Assembly (NCBI GenBank): GCA_017610225.1 | Contig: JAFCCM010000001.1 | Span: forward strand, 39,119-103,118 | Length of the DNA stretch: 64,000 bases | Reading direction: 5' to 3' | Origin: Candidatus Aenigmatarchaeota archaeon | Lineage (GTDB): Archaea; Aenigmatarchaeota; Aenigmatarchaeia; CG10238-14 | Shown: positions 51,510-61,704 of the stretch, piece after piece | Layout of the letters: each line of letters begins with the position of its first letter | How positions within the stretch are numbered: position 1 is the first letter of the stretch | The notes under the pieces: model-generated | The model's input: the letters and a program-made list of their open reading frames with translations, nothing else | The model's database searches: none | Told to the model about the DNA's origin: nothing | Translations under genes and position numbers: made by a program

Positions 51510-53231
51510 CCCTAACTCTTTCAACAACAATTTCTCATCATCTTGTAATTTATCCCAGACTTCTTTTAGACCTTGAACATTACCTCGAGTAATAACAGAA
51601 ACTAGAACATCTGCTTCATTTATCTGCCTACCAATAGTTGGTTCTTCCATTGATACTGCAACCTTATCACCAGTCTTTGCTTCAGGAATATTTTTACCTT
51701 CTTTCTGGATTTGATTAACTCGACCAACATCCTTTCCTGACTTTTCAACTTTCATTGGAGTCTCTGTCTTTAAAACTCCTGCAAGAATTTCCACGCCAAA
51801 TACAGCTGGCGATCTATTCCTGAAAACTAGTCCACGAAGGATTCTGAATTTACAAGGTCTGATTAACTTTTCAAGTTTAGATTGTTTTTTTCTTTCCTTA
51901 CTATCTTTATACCATTTCTGATAATCTTCGATCAACTGATAAATAATATTATTAAAAAATGTTTTTATTTTCAAATCTCTTGTAAGTTCTTCAGCATCAT
52001 TAAGTATTTTGACATTGAATCCAATTATTACACGTCTCTCTTCTTCTTGAACTGTATCTGCTTCTACAACATCTTGTTTTATTACTGGACCTATTCCAGC
52101 TTTTCTGATTGGAATGTCATTATCTTTTAACATTTTTATCAAGGCTTCTAGACTACCAAGTGTATCTGCTTTTGCAACAACACCATCTACATTTAGGGAG
52201 AATTCAACTTCTTCAACTTCTTTTTGTATTTTTTGTTTCGCTTCTTCTATTTGATGTTCATGACATACACAGATAATTGGACTACCTGCAATTACATCTT
52301 CTAGTCCTGGGGCGGAAATTTTTACACCAGCTGCTGCCGAGACTTCTTTTATATATTCAAACCTTTTTTCAACTCTTAACTCTTTTAGTGGGGGTGGTCT
52401 AAGTAATGCTTTAATTTTTGTAACTACTGGTTCTTTTCCTCCAATGATTAGATGGTCCCCAACATGAATAGTTCCATCATAAACTATAGCGTCAATAGTT
52501 GTTCCTAAACCTTTGACTTCTTTTACTTCAAGAACAGAACCTTTTGCTTGATTTGTTACTTCTAGTCTTTCTTTTAGGAATTGTTGTGATAGTCCACCAA
52601 GAACCATTAATAATTCAGGAATACCTTCACCTGTTTTACCAGAACAAGGAACAATAGCAACTTGTTTTTTAAAATCTTCTACTCTATCAAATCTTTCAGA
52701 TTCAAAACCTCTTTCTGATAATTGACCAACTAATGTATACAATTTATCTTCTAAATCACCGCTAACATCATAACCTTGTTCTTTCACTGTATCAATAAAA
52801 CAAGATTTAGGTTTAGGAAACCATCCTGGAATAAGATCAATCTTGTTAGCAGCAATAACAAATGGAGTTTTAAATTTCTTCAAATATTCCAAACTTTCAT
52901 CAGTCTGTGGTTGAAATCCTTTGTTGATATCTACAACTAGAACAGCTAAATCAGCAACAGATCCACCTCTCCTTCTTAATGTAGTAAATGCTTCATGACC
53001 CGGAGTGTCAACAAAAAGTAATCCAGGAATTTTAACATCTATTTTTAGTTTTTTTAGAAGATCACCACAAAACCCTTTTATTGTATCAATCGGAATGAAT
53101 GATGCTCCTATATGTTGAGTTATACCTGCTGCTTCACCTTTCTGGACAGCACTACCTCTAATTGAATCTAAGATTGTTGTTTTGCCGTGGTCTACGTGAC
53201 CCAAAACTGCGACTATTGGTTGTCTTATCAT
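51501..53231 (-). CDS. infB: Translation initiation factor aIF5B
   Basis: The 576-residue GTPase has GHVDHGKTTILD near residue 11, DTPGHEAF, NKID, three beta-barrel domains and the C-terminal domain IV, without the long eukaryotic N-terminal extension. It promotes initiator tRNA binding and subunit joining, which is of interest given the unusual initiator tRNA gene here. No intein is present. Confidence 0.95.
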   Translation of the reverse strand: MIRQPIVAVLGHVDHGKTTILDSIRGSAVQKGEAAGITQHIGASFIPIDTIKGFCGDLLKKLKIDVKIPGLLFVDTPGHEAFTTLRRRGGSVADLAVLVVDINKGFQPQTDESLEYLKKFKTPFVIAANKIDLIPGWFPKPKSCFIDTVKEQGYDVSGDLEDKLYTLVGQLSERGFESERFDRVEDFKKQVAIVPCSGKTGEGIPELLMVLGGLSQQFLKERLEVTNQAKGSVLEVKEVKGLGTTIDAIVYDGTIHVGDHLIIGGKEPVVTKIKALLRPPPLKELRVEKRFEYIKEVSAAAGVKISAPGLEDVIAGSPIICVCHEHQIEEAKQKIQKEVEEVEFSLNVDGVVAKADTLGSLEALIKMLKDNDIPIRKAGIGPVIKQDVVEADTVQEEERRVIIGFNVKILNDAEELTRDLKIKTFFNNIIYQLIEDYQKWYKDSKERKKQSKLEKLIRPCKFRILRGLVFRNRSPAVFGVEILAGVLKTETPMKVEKSGKDVGRVNQIQKEGKNIPEAKTGDKVAVSMEEPTIGRQINEADVLVSVITRGNVQGLKEVWDKLQDDEKLLLKELGLV

Positions 53232-53280
53232 TTGTAATACCTATTTATTATTCCACTCCAAACAATTAATTAGTGACTGT

Positions 53281-53724
53281 ATGGTTTTAACAATGCAGGA
53301 TACTAGACCTATAGGTTTATGTTTAGCCACGCAAGATTTGTTTGATACAAAGAGATATCTCCTTAACTTTTGTGATGGATTACTTTTAAGGGGAAATGAC
53401 CCGACATTAAAGACAAAACTGACAATTGTTAAAAGAGAATTAAACGCATTCAGGACTCAGCAAAAATTTCTTGAAGGACATAAACTTGTGATAGTAAATA
53501 ATATTGATAAGATTATTGGTCTAGTTGATAGGTATTCAAAAGCAAATCCTAATGAGGTTGAAGAAGTAAAGACAAATGGTAAAAACTTGATACAAAAAGT
53601 ACTTGTAGTCCAAGGATTTGATGACATTCTTAAACTGGAGAATGAATTCAAAAGCAAGATAACACTACCGATTTATCAGTTATTTATCTATGACTTGAAG
53701 AGATCAAATATAAAAATGATTTAG
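53281..53724 (+). CDS. Uncharacterised helical protein (147 aa)
   Basis: GTGA four bases before the ATG supports this start. The sequence is largely alpha-helical and soluble with three cysteine-poor amphipathic helices; no family recognised. Divergent from infB. A T-rich stretch follows the stop. Confidence 0.6.
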   Translation: MVLTMQDTRPIGLCLATQDLFDTKRYLLNFCDGLLLRGNDPTLKTKLTIVKRELNAFRTQQKFLEGHKLVIVNNIDKIIGLVDRYSKANPNEVEEVKTNGKNLIQKVLVVQGFDDILKLENEFKSKITLPIYQLFIYDLKRSNIKMI

Positions 53725-53968
53725 TCCCTTTTCTTATTTTTTTAATTCATGTCAGTTGATATAAAAATACTTTTTTACCTATTTACAAATTATTTTTAAT
53801 GTAGAAATAAAATATAATACTATCTTCTATTTTAGGGGGTGAAATAGTATAATAAACAAAGATTTATTTAGAATTCTAGTTATTTTGGAAAGTGTATCAA
53901 GTACTCATATTTTTCTCAGAAGATCCTTATTCCACCCTATTTTTGGACCTTCTGAATTTTCTTTTAAA

Positions 53969-56900
53969 ATGGGAAAGAAATCTATGATGAAAATAGGGAT
54001 AATCTTACTACTAATTTCACTATTAATAACAACAATAACTCATACATCATTAATCAAAGCTGACCTCTCTGGTGTTCAAAAAAAAGAATATGAACCAGAA
54101 ATATTTGGAAATATCTGGTCTAAAAGATTAGAGATATACAGTGATGATGGGAAAGAGTATACATACGTCTTCGTTTTGGTTAGTGTTCCTGAGGATATTG
54201 ATAATATTGAATTGTATAAGAGGTTTAGTGATGGAACTCAACAAAGGATTTCTACTAATGAAGATTATAGTTTTAAAAAACTGGATCGAGATGATAATGG
54301 AAAAGTAGACTATGTTTCATGGGTTGTTCCAAAAATTAGAAGAAATGTTTTTGTGGTTGAAGGGAAAATAGGGAATGGGAATGAAGTTTTAGTTAGGGTT
54401 TCTACAACTACTTCGACAACCACAACAAGTCCAGCCAGTATAACCACTACAATTATTACAACAACTTCTTCTGAAACAAGTACATTGACAAACATCGAGA
54501 TATTAGATGATATAAATGTGGTTGTTGAAGGTTTACCAGATGGAAAGATTGATCAAAAAACTCTTGGTTTAGTTCAAGGAAAAGCAGAAATAGACAAACC
54601 AGTTAAATGGGAAAAGATTATTTCAGTAGAAAATCAAGAAGAAAATGAAGTAAATAAAAAAGTTGAATTTGAACTTCCAAAAGGTTCTAGCAATATTGAA
54701 ATCAAAAAAGAAGTTAAATTATTAGCAAATATTAAATGGAAAAAAAAAATTGATCATGAAATAAACCAAAGTCTGGATGGTGAGAACAAAATAAAAGTTG
54801 AGTTTTCAGAAGATTTTAAACCATCTGAAGAAAAAGAATATATTGTTAATTTTGAAACCCCTGCTCCAAGAAAGATTGAAATTTCCGTAAAAGAAGAAAA
54901 TGGAAAATGGAAAAAGGAACTTAAGGTTGTGAGTGATGCATCTATTCACTATAAGGATGTTCTTAGTTACACTGATATTAAAGAATCTGAAGAAAACCAA
55001 ATTCATCTTTACTGGTTGGTTGATGGTAAAAAGACTGATGTTGGGAATGATCCTAGATTTGATGTAAAGTTTATTGACAGTAACAGCAATGGGTTGATTG
55101 ATAGATTAGAATGGATAGTTTTTGAGTTGTCCGAACAGAATTTTTTAGTTGAAATTGACATAACTATTATTAATGTTCAATCTTACCCAAAACTTTACGG
55201 TAATTGGACTGTTAGATTCACTACCGAAGGAACTGCTAATTTAACTATTACAGATATGAATGGAACTGAATTTGGAAGAGATATAGAATTCATCGAGTTA
55301 AGATGTGGAGATAGTATTTTAACAACCGAACTTACTGATGATGTTGTTTTTGTTGAAAACTATAGCTGTAATGAGACTGGTTATGAAATTAGTAAAGTTT
55401 TGATAGCTGGGAAGCATACTCTTGAATTCAGGTTTGGAGATGATGTTGAATATGCATATAACTCCCCAGAAACAATTCAGCAGGACTGTTCAGCATGTTC
55501 TGCTGTAAATGATGGAAGTCCTGCATCCTGTACCTGTACAGAAGTCGGAGCAGATGATGGAGATTATGCGGTTCAAGATTATGGAATAGCAACAAGAAAA
55601 AGCAATCCAGCCCAAGTCACCACCGAGCATGTAGATGAAGATATACCAAGTGGAGCTACTGGCATTTCTGCTACTATTTATATGATATGGTATGTTGAGG
55701 ATACGGCTGATTCTTGTTTGATTGAGGTTTATGAGTATGATGCATCAACATGGCGTTCAGTATCAACTACTTGTCAGGGAACTGAATCCCTTTATTCTTA
55801 TGAAGTAAGTTCATACATAAATACTGAAACTGATGCAGAAAATGCACAAGTTAGAGTTACTTATACTAGGACAGCAAGTAATTCCAAGAATCTATTCGTG
55901 AATCAGGTTTATATGAATGTTAGTTTTACCGCAGTAGATGAAACCAAGCCAATATGGCAAGATATATTTGAAAATACAGTAGATCCAGCAATTTATTCAT
56001 CCTCACCAAACTATGGGTTCCAAGTTAACTGTACTGATGAAACACAAATATACAACGTATTATTTGAACACAATGTAACAGGTTCATTAGCTAATATAAC
56101 TTGTTCTAATGATACTGTAGATATATTTTACGCCAATATTACCAGCATGGCAGTCGGTATGTTAAACTATTCTTTTATTTGTAACGATACTTCGGGTAAT
56201 CAAAATAGAAGTGATTATTTTGTATTTACTGTTAGCAAAGGAACAAGCAACATTTCACTATTCATCAACGACACAGAAGGTGATACTAATATAGTCAACA
56301 ACACTGGAATGAACATAAGTGTAGTAAACAATGTCACAGGAACAACTGTCTACATGACTACAAACAGAACAGACTGGTCTCAATCATCCAATCCAACTCC
56401 TTATAAGAACACTTCAGAATTAATGTACGCATCAAAGTATGGAGTAAAGATAAATGTTACTGGATGGTGGAATGGTAATGAGAATTACACCAGTGATAGT
56501 CAAACTTATTACATTAATATAACTGAGCTCTCAGCATGTTCAGTCGCTTTAGCACTATCAGATCCTTTATCCGACGGTGTAACTTTTGGAAATATTGGAC
56601 AAGGAACTAATAATGATGCTGTAGGAAATAACGGAAATTTAGTTACTGATTATTATGTTACCGTGTCTATAAGTGGTTGTACTCCAAATACAATGAATGT
56701 TTCTATTAAAGCAAATGATGATTTAAAAAACGGTACAGCCTTGATCACACTTTCAAATGAAAAATTCAGAAATTCCACATCTGACAATACAGTTGATACA
56801 AGCCTCCAGAACATCTCTCTTACAACTAATTTTGCTGATAATCAAATCGGATCACTGTTAAATGATAATGATAAAATATATCTAAAATACGTTCTAACAG

Positions 56901-56980
56901 TTCCTTCTTCACAAAAAGCAGGTCTTTACAATAATACTATTCAAATCTGGGGAGGTAGAAGTGATATATCTCCACCTTAA
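53969..56980 (+). CDS. Large secreted surface protein
   Basis: From the ATG at 53969 a signal peptide (MKIGIILLLISLLITTITHT) leads into about 1000 residues of beta-rich, Asn-Ser/Thr-rich sequence with a Thr-rich linker (about 130-150) and domains reading AINDGSPASCTCTEVG-like and NCTDETQIYNVLFEHNVTG-like. There is no C-terminal TM anchor. A strong GGGGGTGA (53835-53842) lies far upstream and is followed six bases later by an in-frame ATA (53849), so a longer N-terminus is possible. Probably an S-layer or adhesin-type protein. Confidence 0.75.
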   Translation: MGKKSMMKIGIILLLISLLITTITHTSLIKADLSGVQKKEYEPEIFGNIWSKRLEIYSDDGKEYTYVFVLVSVPEDIDNIELYKRFSDGTQQRISTNEDYSFKKLDRDDNGKVDYVSWVVPKIRRNVFVVEGKIGNGNEVLVRVSTTTSTTTTSPASITTTIITTTSSETSTLTNIEILDDINVVVEGLPDGKIDQKTLGLVQGKAEIDKPVKWEKIISVENQEENEVNKKVEFELPKGSSNIEIKKEVKLLANIKWKKKIDHEINQSLDGENKIKVEFSEDFKPSEEKEYIVNFETPAPRKIEISVKEENGKWKKELKVVSDASIHYKDVLSYTDIKESEENQIHLYWLVDGKKTDVGNDPRFDVKFIDSNSNGLIDRLEWIVFELSEQNFLVEIDITIINVQSYPKLYGNWTVRFTTEGTANLTITDMNGTEFGRDIEFIELRCGDSILTTELTDDVVFVENYSCNETGYEISKVLIAGKHTLEFRFGDDVEYAYNSPETIQQDCSACSAVNDGSPASCTCTEVGADDGDYAVQDYGIATRKSNPAQVTTEHVDEDIPSGATGISATIYMIWYVEDTADSCLIEVYEYDASTWRSVSTTCQGTESLYSYEVSSYINTETDAENAQVRVTYTRTASNSKNLFVNQVYMNVSFTAVDETKPIWQDIFENTVDPAIYSSSPNYGFQVNCTDETQIYNVLFEHNVTGSLANITCSNDTVDIFYANITSMAVGMLNYSFICNDTSGNQNRSDYFVFTVSKGTSNISLFINDTEGDTNIVNNTGMNISVVNNVTGTTVYMTTNRTDWSQSSNPTPYKNTSELMYASKYGVKINVTGWWNGNENYTSDSQTYYINITELSACSVALALSDPLSDGVTFGNIGQGTNNDAVGNNGNLVTDYYVTVSISGCTPNTMNVSIKANDDLKNGTALITLSNEKFRNSTSDNTVDTSLQNISLTTNFADNQIGSLLNDNDKIYLKYVLTVPSSQKAGLYNNTIQIWGGRSDISPP

Positions 56981-57094
56981 TTTCATATATGATTAACAAT
57001 AATGATTAACAGTAATATTTAAATATAAGGTATATTCATAAATTATGTATAGATTTATTATTTAGTAGAACTAAAGGTTGTATCAGATGGTAAA

Positions 57095-57718
57095 ATGGTC
57101 GTCATAAAATTAAACAAAGGAACAATAAAAACAGCCTCTCTCTTATTCTTTATAACATTAGTTGGGTTAAGTTTAATATCATTATTAAAAATCTCAATAT
57201 CGGCTGATGTAACTTCAGCCAGTTCAAATTCTACATCTAATGCAACTATAGAAAAAAATGTTGCGATATCTTTATCCAACAATTTAACAGCAGGAATTAT
57301 ATTCGGCATTGTAACTGCCGGTAATGAACGTAATGCAACTGGAAATTTTAATGCTACAGATGAAAATACAAGTTTTGTGGTAACTATAGACTCAACAACA
57401 AATGTACCAGTTGACCTTTGTATAAATGTTAACGATACATTAAGAAGTGATTATGATAATTCTTTCACCATATCTAATACAAATTATAAATATTCTTGGA
57501 ATGAAAGTCTAGGATTTAGTAATCATACAGATCCTGACTGGCCCCCAGTAACTGTAATAACAACTACTTATGCAAAAATCTTAGAAGATAAGGACATGGT
57601 AGGTGGCACTCTAAATGTAACCTTTAGATTTTCTCTGGACATTCCAGCTGGAACAAGAGCGGGAACATATACAAATCAAGTTTCATTTAAAGCAACAGAA
57701 AATATAACCTCTTGTTAA
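57095..57718 (+). CDS. Secreted Asn/Thr-rich surface protein (207 aa)
   Basis: One N-terminal TM or signal helix (about 12-35) is followed by a beta domain with many N-glycosylation sequons (NATGNFNATDENTS) ending AGTRAGTYTNQVSFKATEN, which resembles the C-terminal end of the large surface protein upstream (KAGLYNNTIQIWGG). The two may share a domain and assemble together. Confidence 0.72.
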   Translation: MVVIKLNKGTIKTASLLFFITLVGLSLISLLKISISADVTSASSNSTSNATIEKNVAISLSNNLTAGIIFGIVTAGNERNATGNFNATDENTSFVVTIDSTTNVPVDLCINVNDTLRSDYDNSFTISNTNYKYSWNESLGFSNHTDPDWPPVTVITTTYAKILEDKDMVGGTLNVTFRFSLDIPAGTRAGTYTNQVSFKATENITSC

Positions 57719-57749
57719 TTTATAAATTCTCTGAGTGTTAAAATAACTT

Positions 57750-58400
57750 ATGTTTAAAAATATAATTATTACCATATTTGTCTCCCTCTTATTAATCCTC
57801 CCTAAAACTAATGCGGATGTAGGTATTGGTATCACATATTTTCAAGAAAGTTTAACATTAGGAGAGTTTGAAGAAAATTGTGTAACTTATAAAATATATA
57901 ACCCATTTAACTCTGATGTGACAGCAAAAATAAGTGTTGCAGGGGATATAGAACCTTTGATGACAACAATAGAACCCAATAATTTTTTACTCAAAGCTTA
58001 TGATGGTTCTCCAGATGATAACAACCAAAAATTGAAAAATAATAAAGAAACGAAGGTTTGTTTTAAATCTAAAATTTTCAGATGGCCACCATTTTATCCA
58101 CAAAAGTTAGAAGGTGTGATTCTAGCTGGTGCTATGCCAGGAGGAATATCTGGCTCAGGTAGTTCTACTGTATCTTCTGTCCAAGCGCCGTTGTTTCTGA
58201 GGGTTGGTTCTATGAAGACATTCAAGACTTTCATTTTCACCACAGGTTTATTAATAATAATCATGGTATTCTTCCTCTTGAAACTCTTGAAAAAAATACC
58301 TAAAATTAAAAAGATGTATTGTAAAAAATGCGATAAATATTTTATAAAAAAGAATAAATTTTGTCCAAAGTGTGGTGGAGAATTAAAAGAAACTAACTAA
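57750..58400 (+). CDS. Signal peptide - TM - zinc-ribbon protein
   Basis: A signal peptide (IIITIFVSLLLILPKTNA), an extracellular beta domain of about 135 residues, a TM helix (about 160-182) and a short cytoplasmic zinc ribbon (YCKKCDKYFIKKNKFCPKCGG). The topology suggests a link between the surface layer and a cytoplasmic partner. Function unknown. Confidence 0.72.
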   Translation: MFKNIIITIFVSLLLILPKTNADVGIGITYFQESLTLGEFEENCVTYKIYNPFNSDVTAKISVAGDIEPLMTTIEPNNFLLKAYDGSPDDNNQKLKNNKETKVCFKSKIFRWPPFYPQKLEGVILAGAMPGGISGSGSSTVSSVQAPLFLRVGSMKTFKTFIFTTGLLIIIMVFFLLKLLKKIPKIKKMYCKKCDKYFIKKNKFCPKCGGELKETN

Positions 58401-58429
58401 AAATACTAGAAAAAACAAAGTTATTAACA

Positions 58430-59887
58430 ATGTCAATTAAAGATAAGTCAAAATACTCTATATTTTTGGTAATTTTCATAACGATTCTAGTTTTTTTCTT
58501 ATTTCACTTTGGAATAATTGATAATGTTCTTACTTTTATGGCTTCCCAAGTCCTAACAACACTTTCAAATGTAACAGTTTTACCAAGTCCTCTTGGGGAA
58601 ATAAATGATATAACAGTGTCAGATGAAAACCCTTTGTTAAATACTATAGTAAATACAACAATAAATTTTGGAAATTATGGTGAATCTTCTGGTAATTTTA
58701 CATTATCTTACATGATTTCAAGAAATTCAAATATAATCTTAGACGAAAATTTCAGTTTTGTTTTAGATGTTGACGAAGAAACCGATAAATTATTCTCTTT
58801 TACAGTAACTCAGAATGGGACTTATAATATTTATGCAGAATTGTGGGGGATGAATGATACTTTATTATTTGATACCTTTCTAAAAGAAATAACGACAATA
58901 GGACCAAGTACAACCACAACTACTATAATTTCTTCAACACCTTCAGGTGGTAGTATAACTGGTCCCGCTGAAGTTGAAAAAATTTCTCATACTTGGTTTG
59001 AAATTGAACCTGAGGTCAAAACTCATTTAGAAATATCTGAGGAATTAATCTCTATTACACAAATTGACCTAACCGTAAATAAAGAAGTGAAAAATGTAAA
59101 GATGACTGTAGAGAAATTGGATGCTAAACCACTTGAAATAACTAAAGAACCCTTGGGTAAAACTTATCAATACTTAAAAATAGATAAAAAAAACCTAGAA
59201 AATGATGATATTGAAAATGTGACTATAGAATTCAAAATTAACAAAACATGGATAAAGGAAAATAATGTAAGAGAGGAATATATTGTTTTATCCAAATATA
59301 CTACACAATGGGTAGATCTGCCAACTGAATTAGTGGAAGAGAATAATGACTGGATATATTATAAATCAGAAACAAATAGATTCTCAATCTTCGTTATATA
59401 TGAAAAAAAATGGTTAGAAGAAATACCAATGGGAAAAAGAAAACCAATCATCTCAATTGAATTCCCAAAAATAATAAGTATCTATACAGATGAGACAAAA
59501 ACATTTGCTTTGATAGTTAAAAATGATGGTAATTTAAGATTAAATGATATTAAACCTAAAATATTAGGAATTTATCCAACTTGGGTTTCAATCTCACCAG
59601 AATTTGTTATTGTTTTGGACCCAGGAGAACAAATTATTTTCTTTATTAAATTCTCAATACCAGAAGATGTGGAAGAAGAAAACCATCAATTATTGATTCT
59701 TGTAGATACTGGTGATCAAACATCAGGAGTGACTAACTCTATTTTAAATATAGGAAAAAGACAAGAATATATTAAAAAAACTGATTATAGAAATATAACA
59801 TTTATCATATTTTTATTCATTCTAGTAATATTATTCATCGTTTTTAATATCAAGGAGCAATTAAAATTTCGAAAGAGAAAAAGATAA
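58430..59887 (+). CDS. Surface protein with PGF-pre-PGF-type domain
   Basis: An N-terminal TM helix, a CARDB-like beta domain, a Thr-rich linker (about 160-172), then a PGF-pre-PGF-like domain (ISITQIDLTVNKEVKNVKM, then WVDLPTELVEENNDWIYYKS and FSIFVIYEK), a second beta domain and a C-terminal TM helix with a basic tail (485 residues). Such proteins are part of archaeal cell surfaces. The classical PGF tripartite anchor is absent. Confidence 0.72.
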   Translation: MSIKDKSKYSIFLVIFITILVFFLFHFGIIDNVLTFMASQVLTTLSNVTVLPSPLGEINDITVSDENPLLNTIVNTTINFGNYGESSGNFTLSYMISRNSNIILDENFSFVLDVDEETDKLFSFTVTQNGTYNIYAELWGMNDTLLFDTFLKEITTIGPSTTTTTIISSTPSGGSITGPAEVEKISHTWFEIEPEVKTHLEISEELISITQIDLTVNKEVKNVKMTVEKLDAKPLEITKEPLGKTYQYLKIDKKNLENDDIENVTIEFKINKTWIKENNVREEYIVLSKYTTQWVDLPTELVEENNDWIYYKSETNRFSIFVIYEKKWLEEIPMGKRKPIISIEFPKIISIYTDETKTFALIVKNDGNLRLNDIKPKILGIYPTWVSISPEFVIVLDPGEQIIFFIKFSIPEDVEEENHQLLILVDTGDQTSGVTNSILNIGKRQEYIKKTDYRNITFIIFLFILVILFIVFNIKEQLKFRKRKR

Positions 59888-59917
59888 TTTTTAAACAACA
59901 AAAATCAAATCTGTATT

Positions 59918-60274
59918 ATGATTAATATTATTGCAATAATTACACCAATTTTTACTCTTCTAGGGATGGGTTTCCCTTTATTGGCATTAGCCTATCTGAT
60001 TAGAAGATTAAGGCCAGATAAATATGAGAATGAATGGTGTTTTTTTCTTTATCTTGGATTCTTTTCAGTTTTGGTTTTTGCATCAATACAATTTTATGAT
60101 CTTATGGTTTATGGGGATACAATCCTCGTTCATAGGACAGTTGGATTTACGTTCTTATTTTTTGCCTATACTATAACATCTGTTGTTTTGGTTTTGCTAT
60201 ACAGTGACATGAAGCAATGGTTGGTTGATGGATATAGAAAAAAATATTTTGGAGCTAAGAGGTTTAAAAAATGA
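59918..60274 (+). CDS. Membrane protein (118 aa)
   Basis: Three TM helices (about 5-25, 42-62, 70-95) with a basic C-terminal tail, ending in a 4-base overlap with the next membrane gene. Not recognised; probably a subunit of a membrane complex with its neighbour. Confidence 0.62.
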   Translation: MINIIAIITPIFTLLGMGFPLLALAYLIRRLRPDKYENEWCFFLYLGFFSVLVFASIQFYDLMVYGDTILVHRTVGFTFLFFAYTITSVVLVLLYSDMKQWLVDGYRKKYFGAKRFKK

Positions 60275-60573
60275 ACATTTTAGAAATTTTTGATATAATA
60301 TTCTATAATATTATTATTGTAGAATTAGTTTTCATTTACTATATTTATAGTAGAATCCTTGGATATATTTATTTGAACAAAAAAATTGTGAGTTTAATAG
60401 TACTAGTGTCTTTGTTGATTCTAATAGATCCTATAATTAGGACATACATTTATGTTTATGGCGTATCACCAGAGGTTAAGCCTTATTTAAGATTCTTTAG
60501 TATGTACATTCACTTTTTTGGATTCCTTGTTATACTGATACCTTTACTTTTAATGAAAAAAGAGATTAAGTAG
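60271..60573 (+). CDS. Membrane protein (100 aa)
   Basis: Three TM helices with tyrosine- and isoleucine-rich sequence. Its ATGA overlap with the preceding gene indicates translational coupling. Family unknown. Confidence 0.6.
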   Translation: MNILEIFDIIFYNIIIVELVFIYYIYSRILGYIYLNKKIVSLIVLVSLLILIDPIIRTYIYVYGVSPEVKPYLRFFSMYIHFFGFLVILIPLLLMKKEIK

Positions 60574-60581
60574 GTAGTTTT

Positions 60582-61352
60582 ATGAATCTAAATAGAACAG
60601 AAAAAATTATAATAATTGTATCTATAATCTCAGTTTTATCAAATCTTTTTATGGTATTTCAAGTATCATCAGTAAAAGAAAATATTATGACTCAAGGTGA
60701 AGATATAGATAAATTCAAGGAAAATTTGTCAAGTATAGAAGAATCGATTGTTAATATTCAAACAAGCAGTGGAAAAATTTTAACTGAGATTAATAATATC
60801 CTAATTATCCCAGAAGATGAGAGGAAAAAATTAACATCGGATTTGACAATGAATGAATATAAAGAAAATGTTGATAAGTGGATTAGCTATGACCCAATGT
60901 TAGGGAATTATTTGAAAGATGGTAATTATGTAATTTGTACAGGTGATATAAAAAATCTCGCAAACTCTTTAGTTGATGTGAATTCTTTATCTATGACAGT
61001 CAATAATATGGCTAACTGGATTGTGAAAAACATAAAATACCCAACTGATTCAGAAACAAATGAAGTCTGTAACAAACTTTTTACTTCTGATGAGATATTA
61101 GTTTTGAAGGAAGGTTGTTGTTTATCTGATGCTATTCTTTTTTGCTCAATGAGTAGATGTTCTGGAATACCCTGTAGAGTTGTGATAGGTGTAACAAGTG
61201 ATGAAAAAACACATGCATGGGCAGAAATAGGTCATTTTTATGAAGATTCAATGGGTTGGAGTCCAATAGAAACTACCACCGGCACAGAAATAACGTTACA
61301 AAAATATTTACAGAGATATGGTAAGAAGACTTTGTTTAATGACTATAATTAA
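60582..61352 (+). CDS. Membrane-anchored transglutaminase-like protein
   Basis: An N-terminal TM anchor and coiled coil (about 1-70) precede a transglutaminase-like domain with the catalytic Cys in LKEGCCLSDAILF, His in KTHAWAEIG and an acidic partner in GWSPIETT. The domain would act outside the cell as a cysteine protease or crosslinker. Context with surface proteins suggests cell-surface maturation; this is inference. Confidence 0.75.
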   Translation: MNLNRTEKIIIIVSIISVLSNLFMVFQVSSVKENIMTQGEDIDKFKENLSSIEESIVNIQTSSGKILTEINNILIIPEDERKKLTSDLTMNEYKENVDKWISYDPMLGNYLKDGNYVICTGDIKNLANSLVDVNSLSMTVNNMANWIVKNIKYPTDSETNEVCNKLFTSDEILVLKEGCCLSDAILFCSMSRCSGIPCRVVIGVTSDEKTHAWAEIGHFYEDSMGWSPIETTTGTEITLQKYLQRYGKKTLFNDYN

Positions 61353-61452
61353 AAACCCAAAAATGAATACGTACTAAAACTAAACTTATTTTTTAACAAA
61401 TTTATAAAACAGAAAGACCAATAATTAATAGTATATTCGAAGAGGAATCTCA

Positions 61453-61698
61453 ATGGCAAAAAAATCAAATAATCATGGGAAAAAGAGCTTTAAAATGATA
61501 TTAGTGATTAATTTACTTCTAGTCATGCTTTTGGCATCAGCCTTATTCATTTTTATGATGCTGCTTAGGACAATAAACCCAGATTTGCCAAAAGTTTGGA
61601 AAATTTCAACCTATGTGTTTATAGTTGTGTTAACATTGCTAACAGGACTTACAGGAATAATGGTATTTTTGATATTGTATAAAAAGAAAATAGTTTAG
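61453..61698 (+). CDS. Two-TM small membrane protein (81 aa)
   Basis: A lysine-rich N-terminus and two TM helices (about 15-40 and 50-75). An AGAGGA lies about six bases before the ATG. The next gene begins six bases after its stop. Not recognised. Confidence 0.58.
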   Translation: MAKKSNNHGKKSFKMILVINLLLVMLLASALFIFMMLLRTINPDLPKVWKISTYVFIVVLTLLTGLTGIMVFLILYKKKIV

Positions 61699-61704
61699 AT
61701 TAAT

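Noticed and set aside
57060..57095. Earlier ATG (57086) for the secreted protein at 57095
   Set aside because: That frame meets a stop after six codons; the ATG at 57095 opens the long frame.
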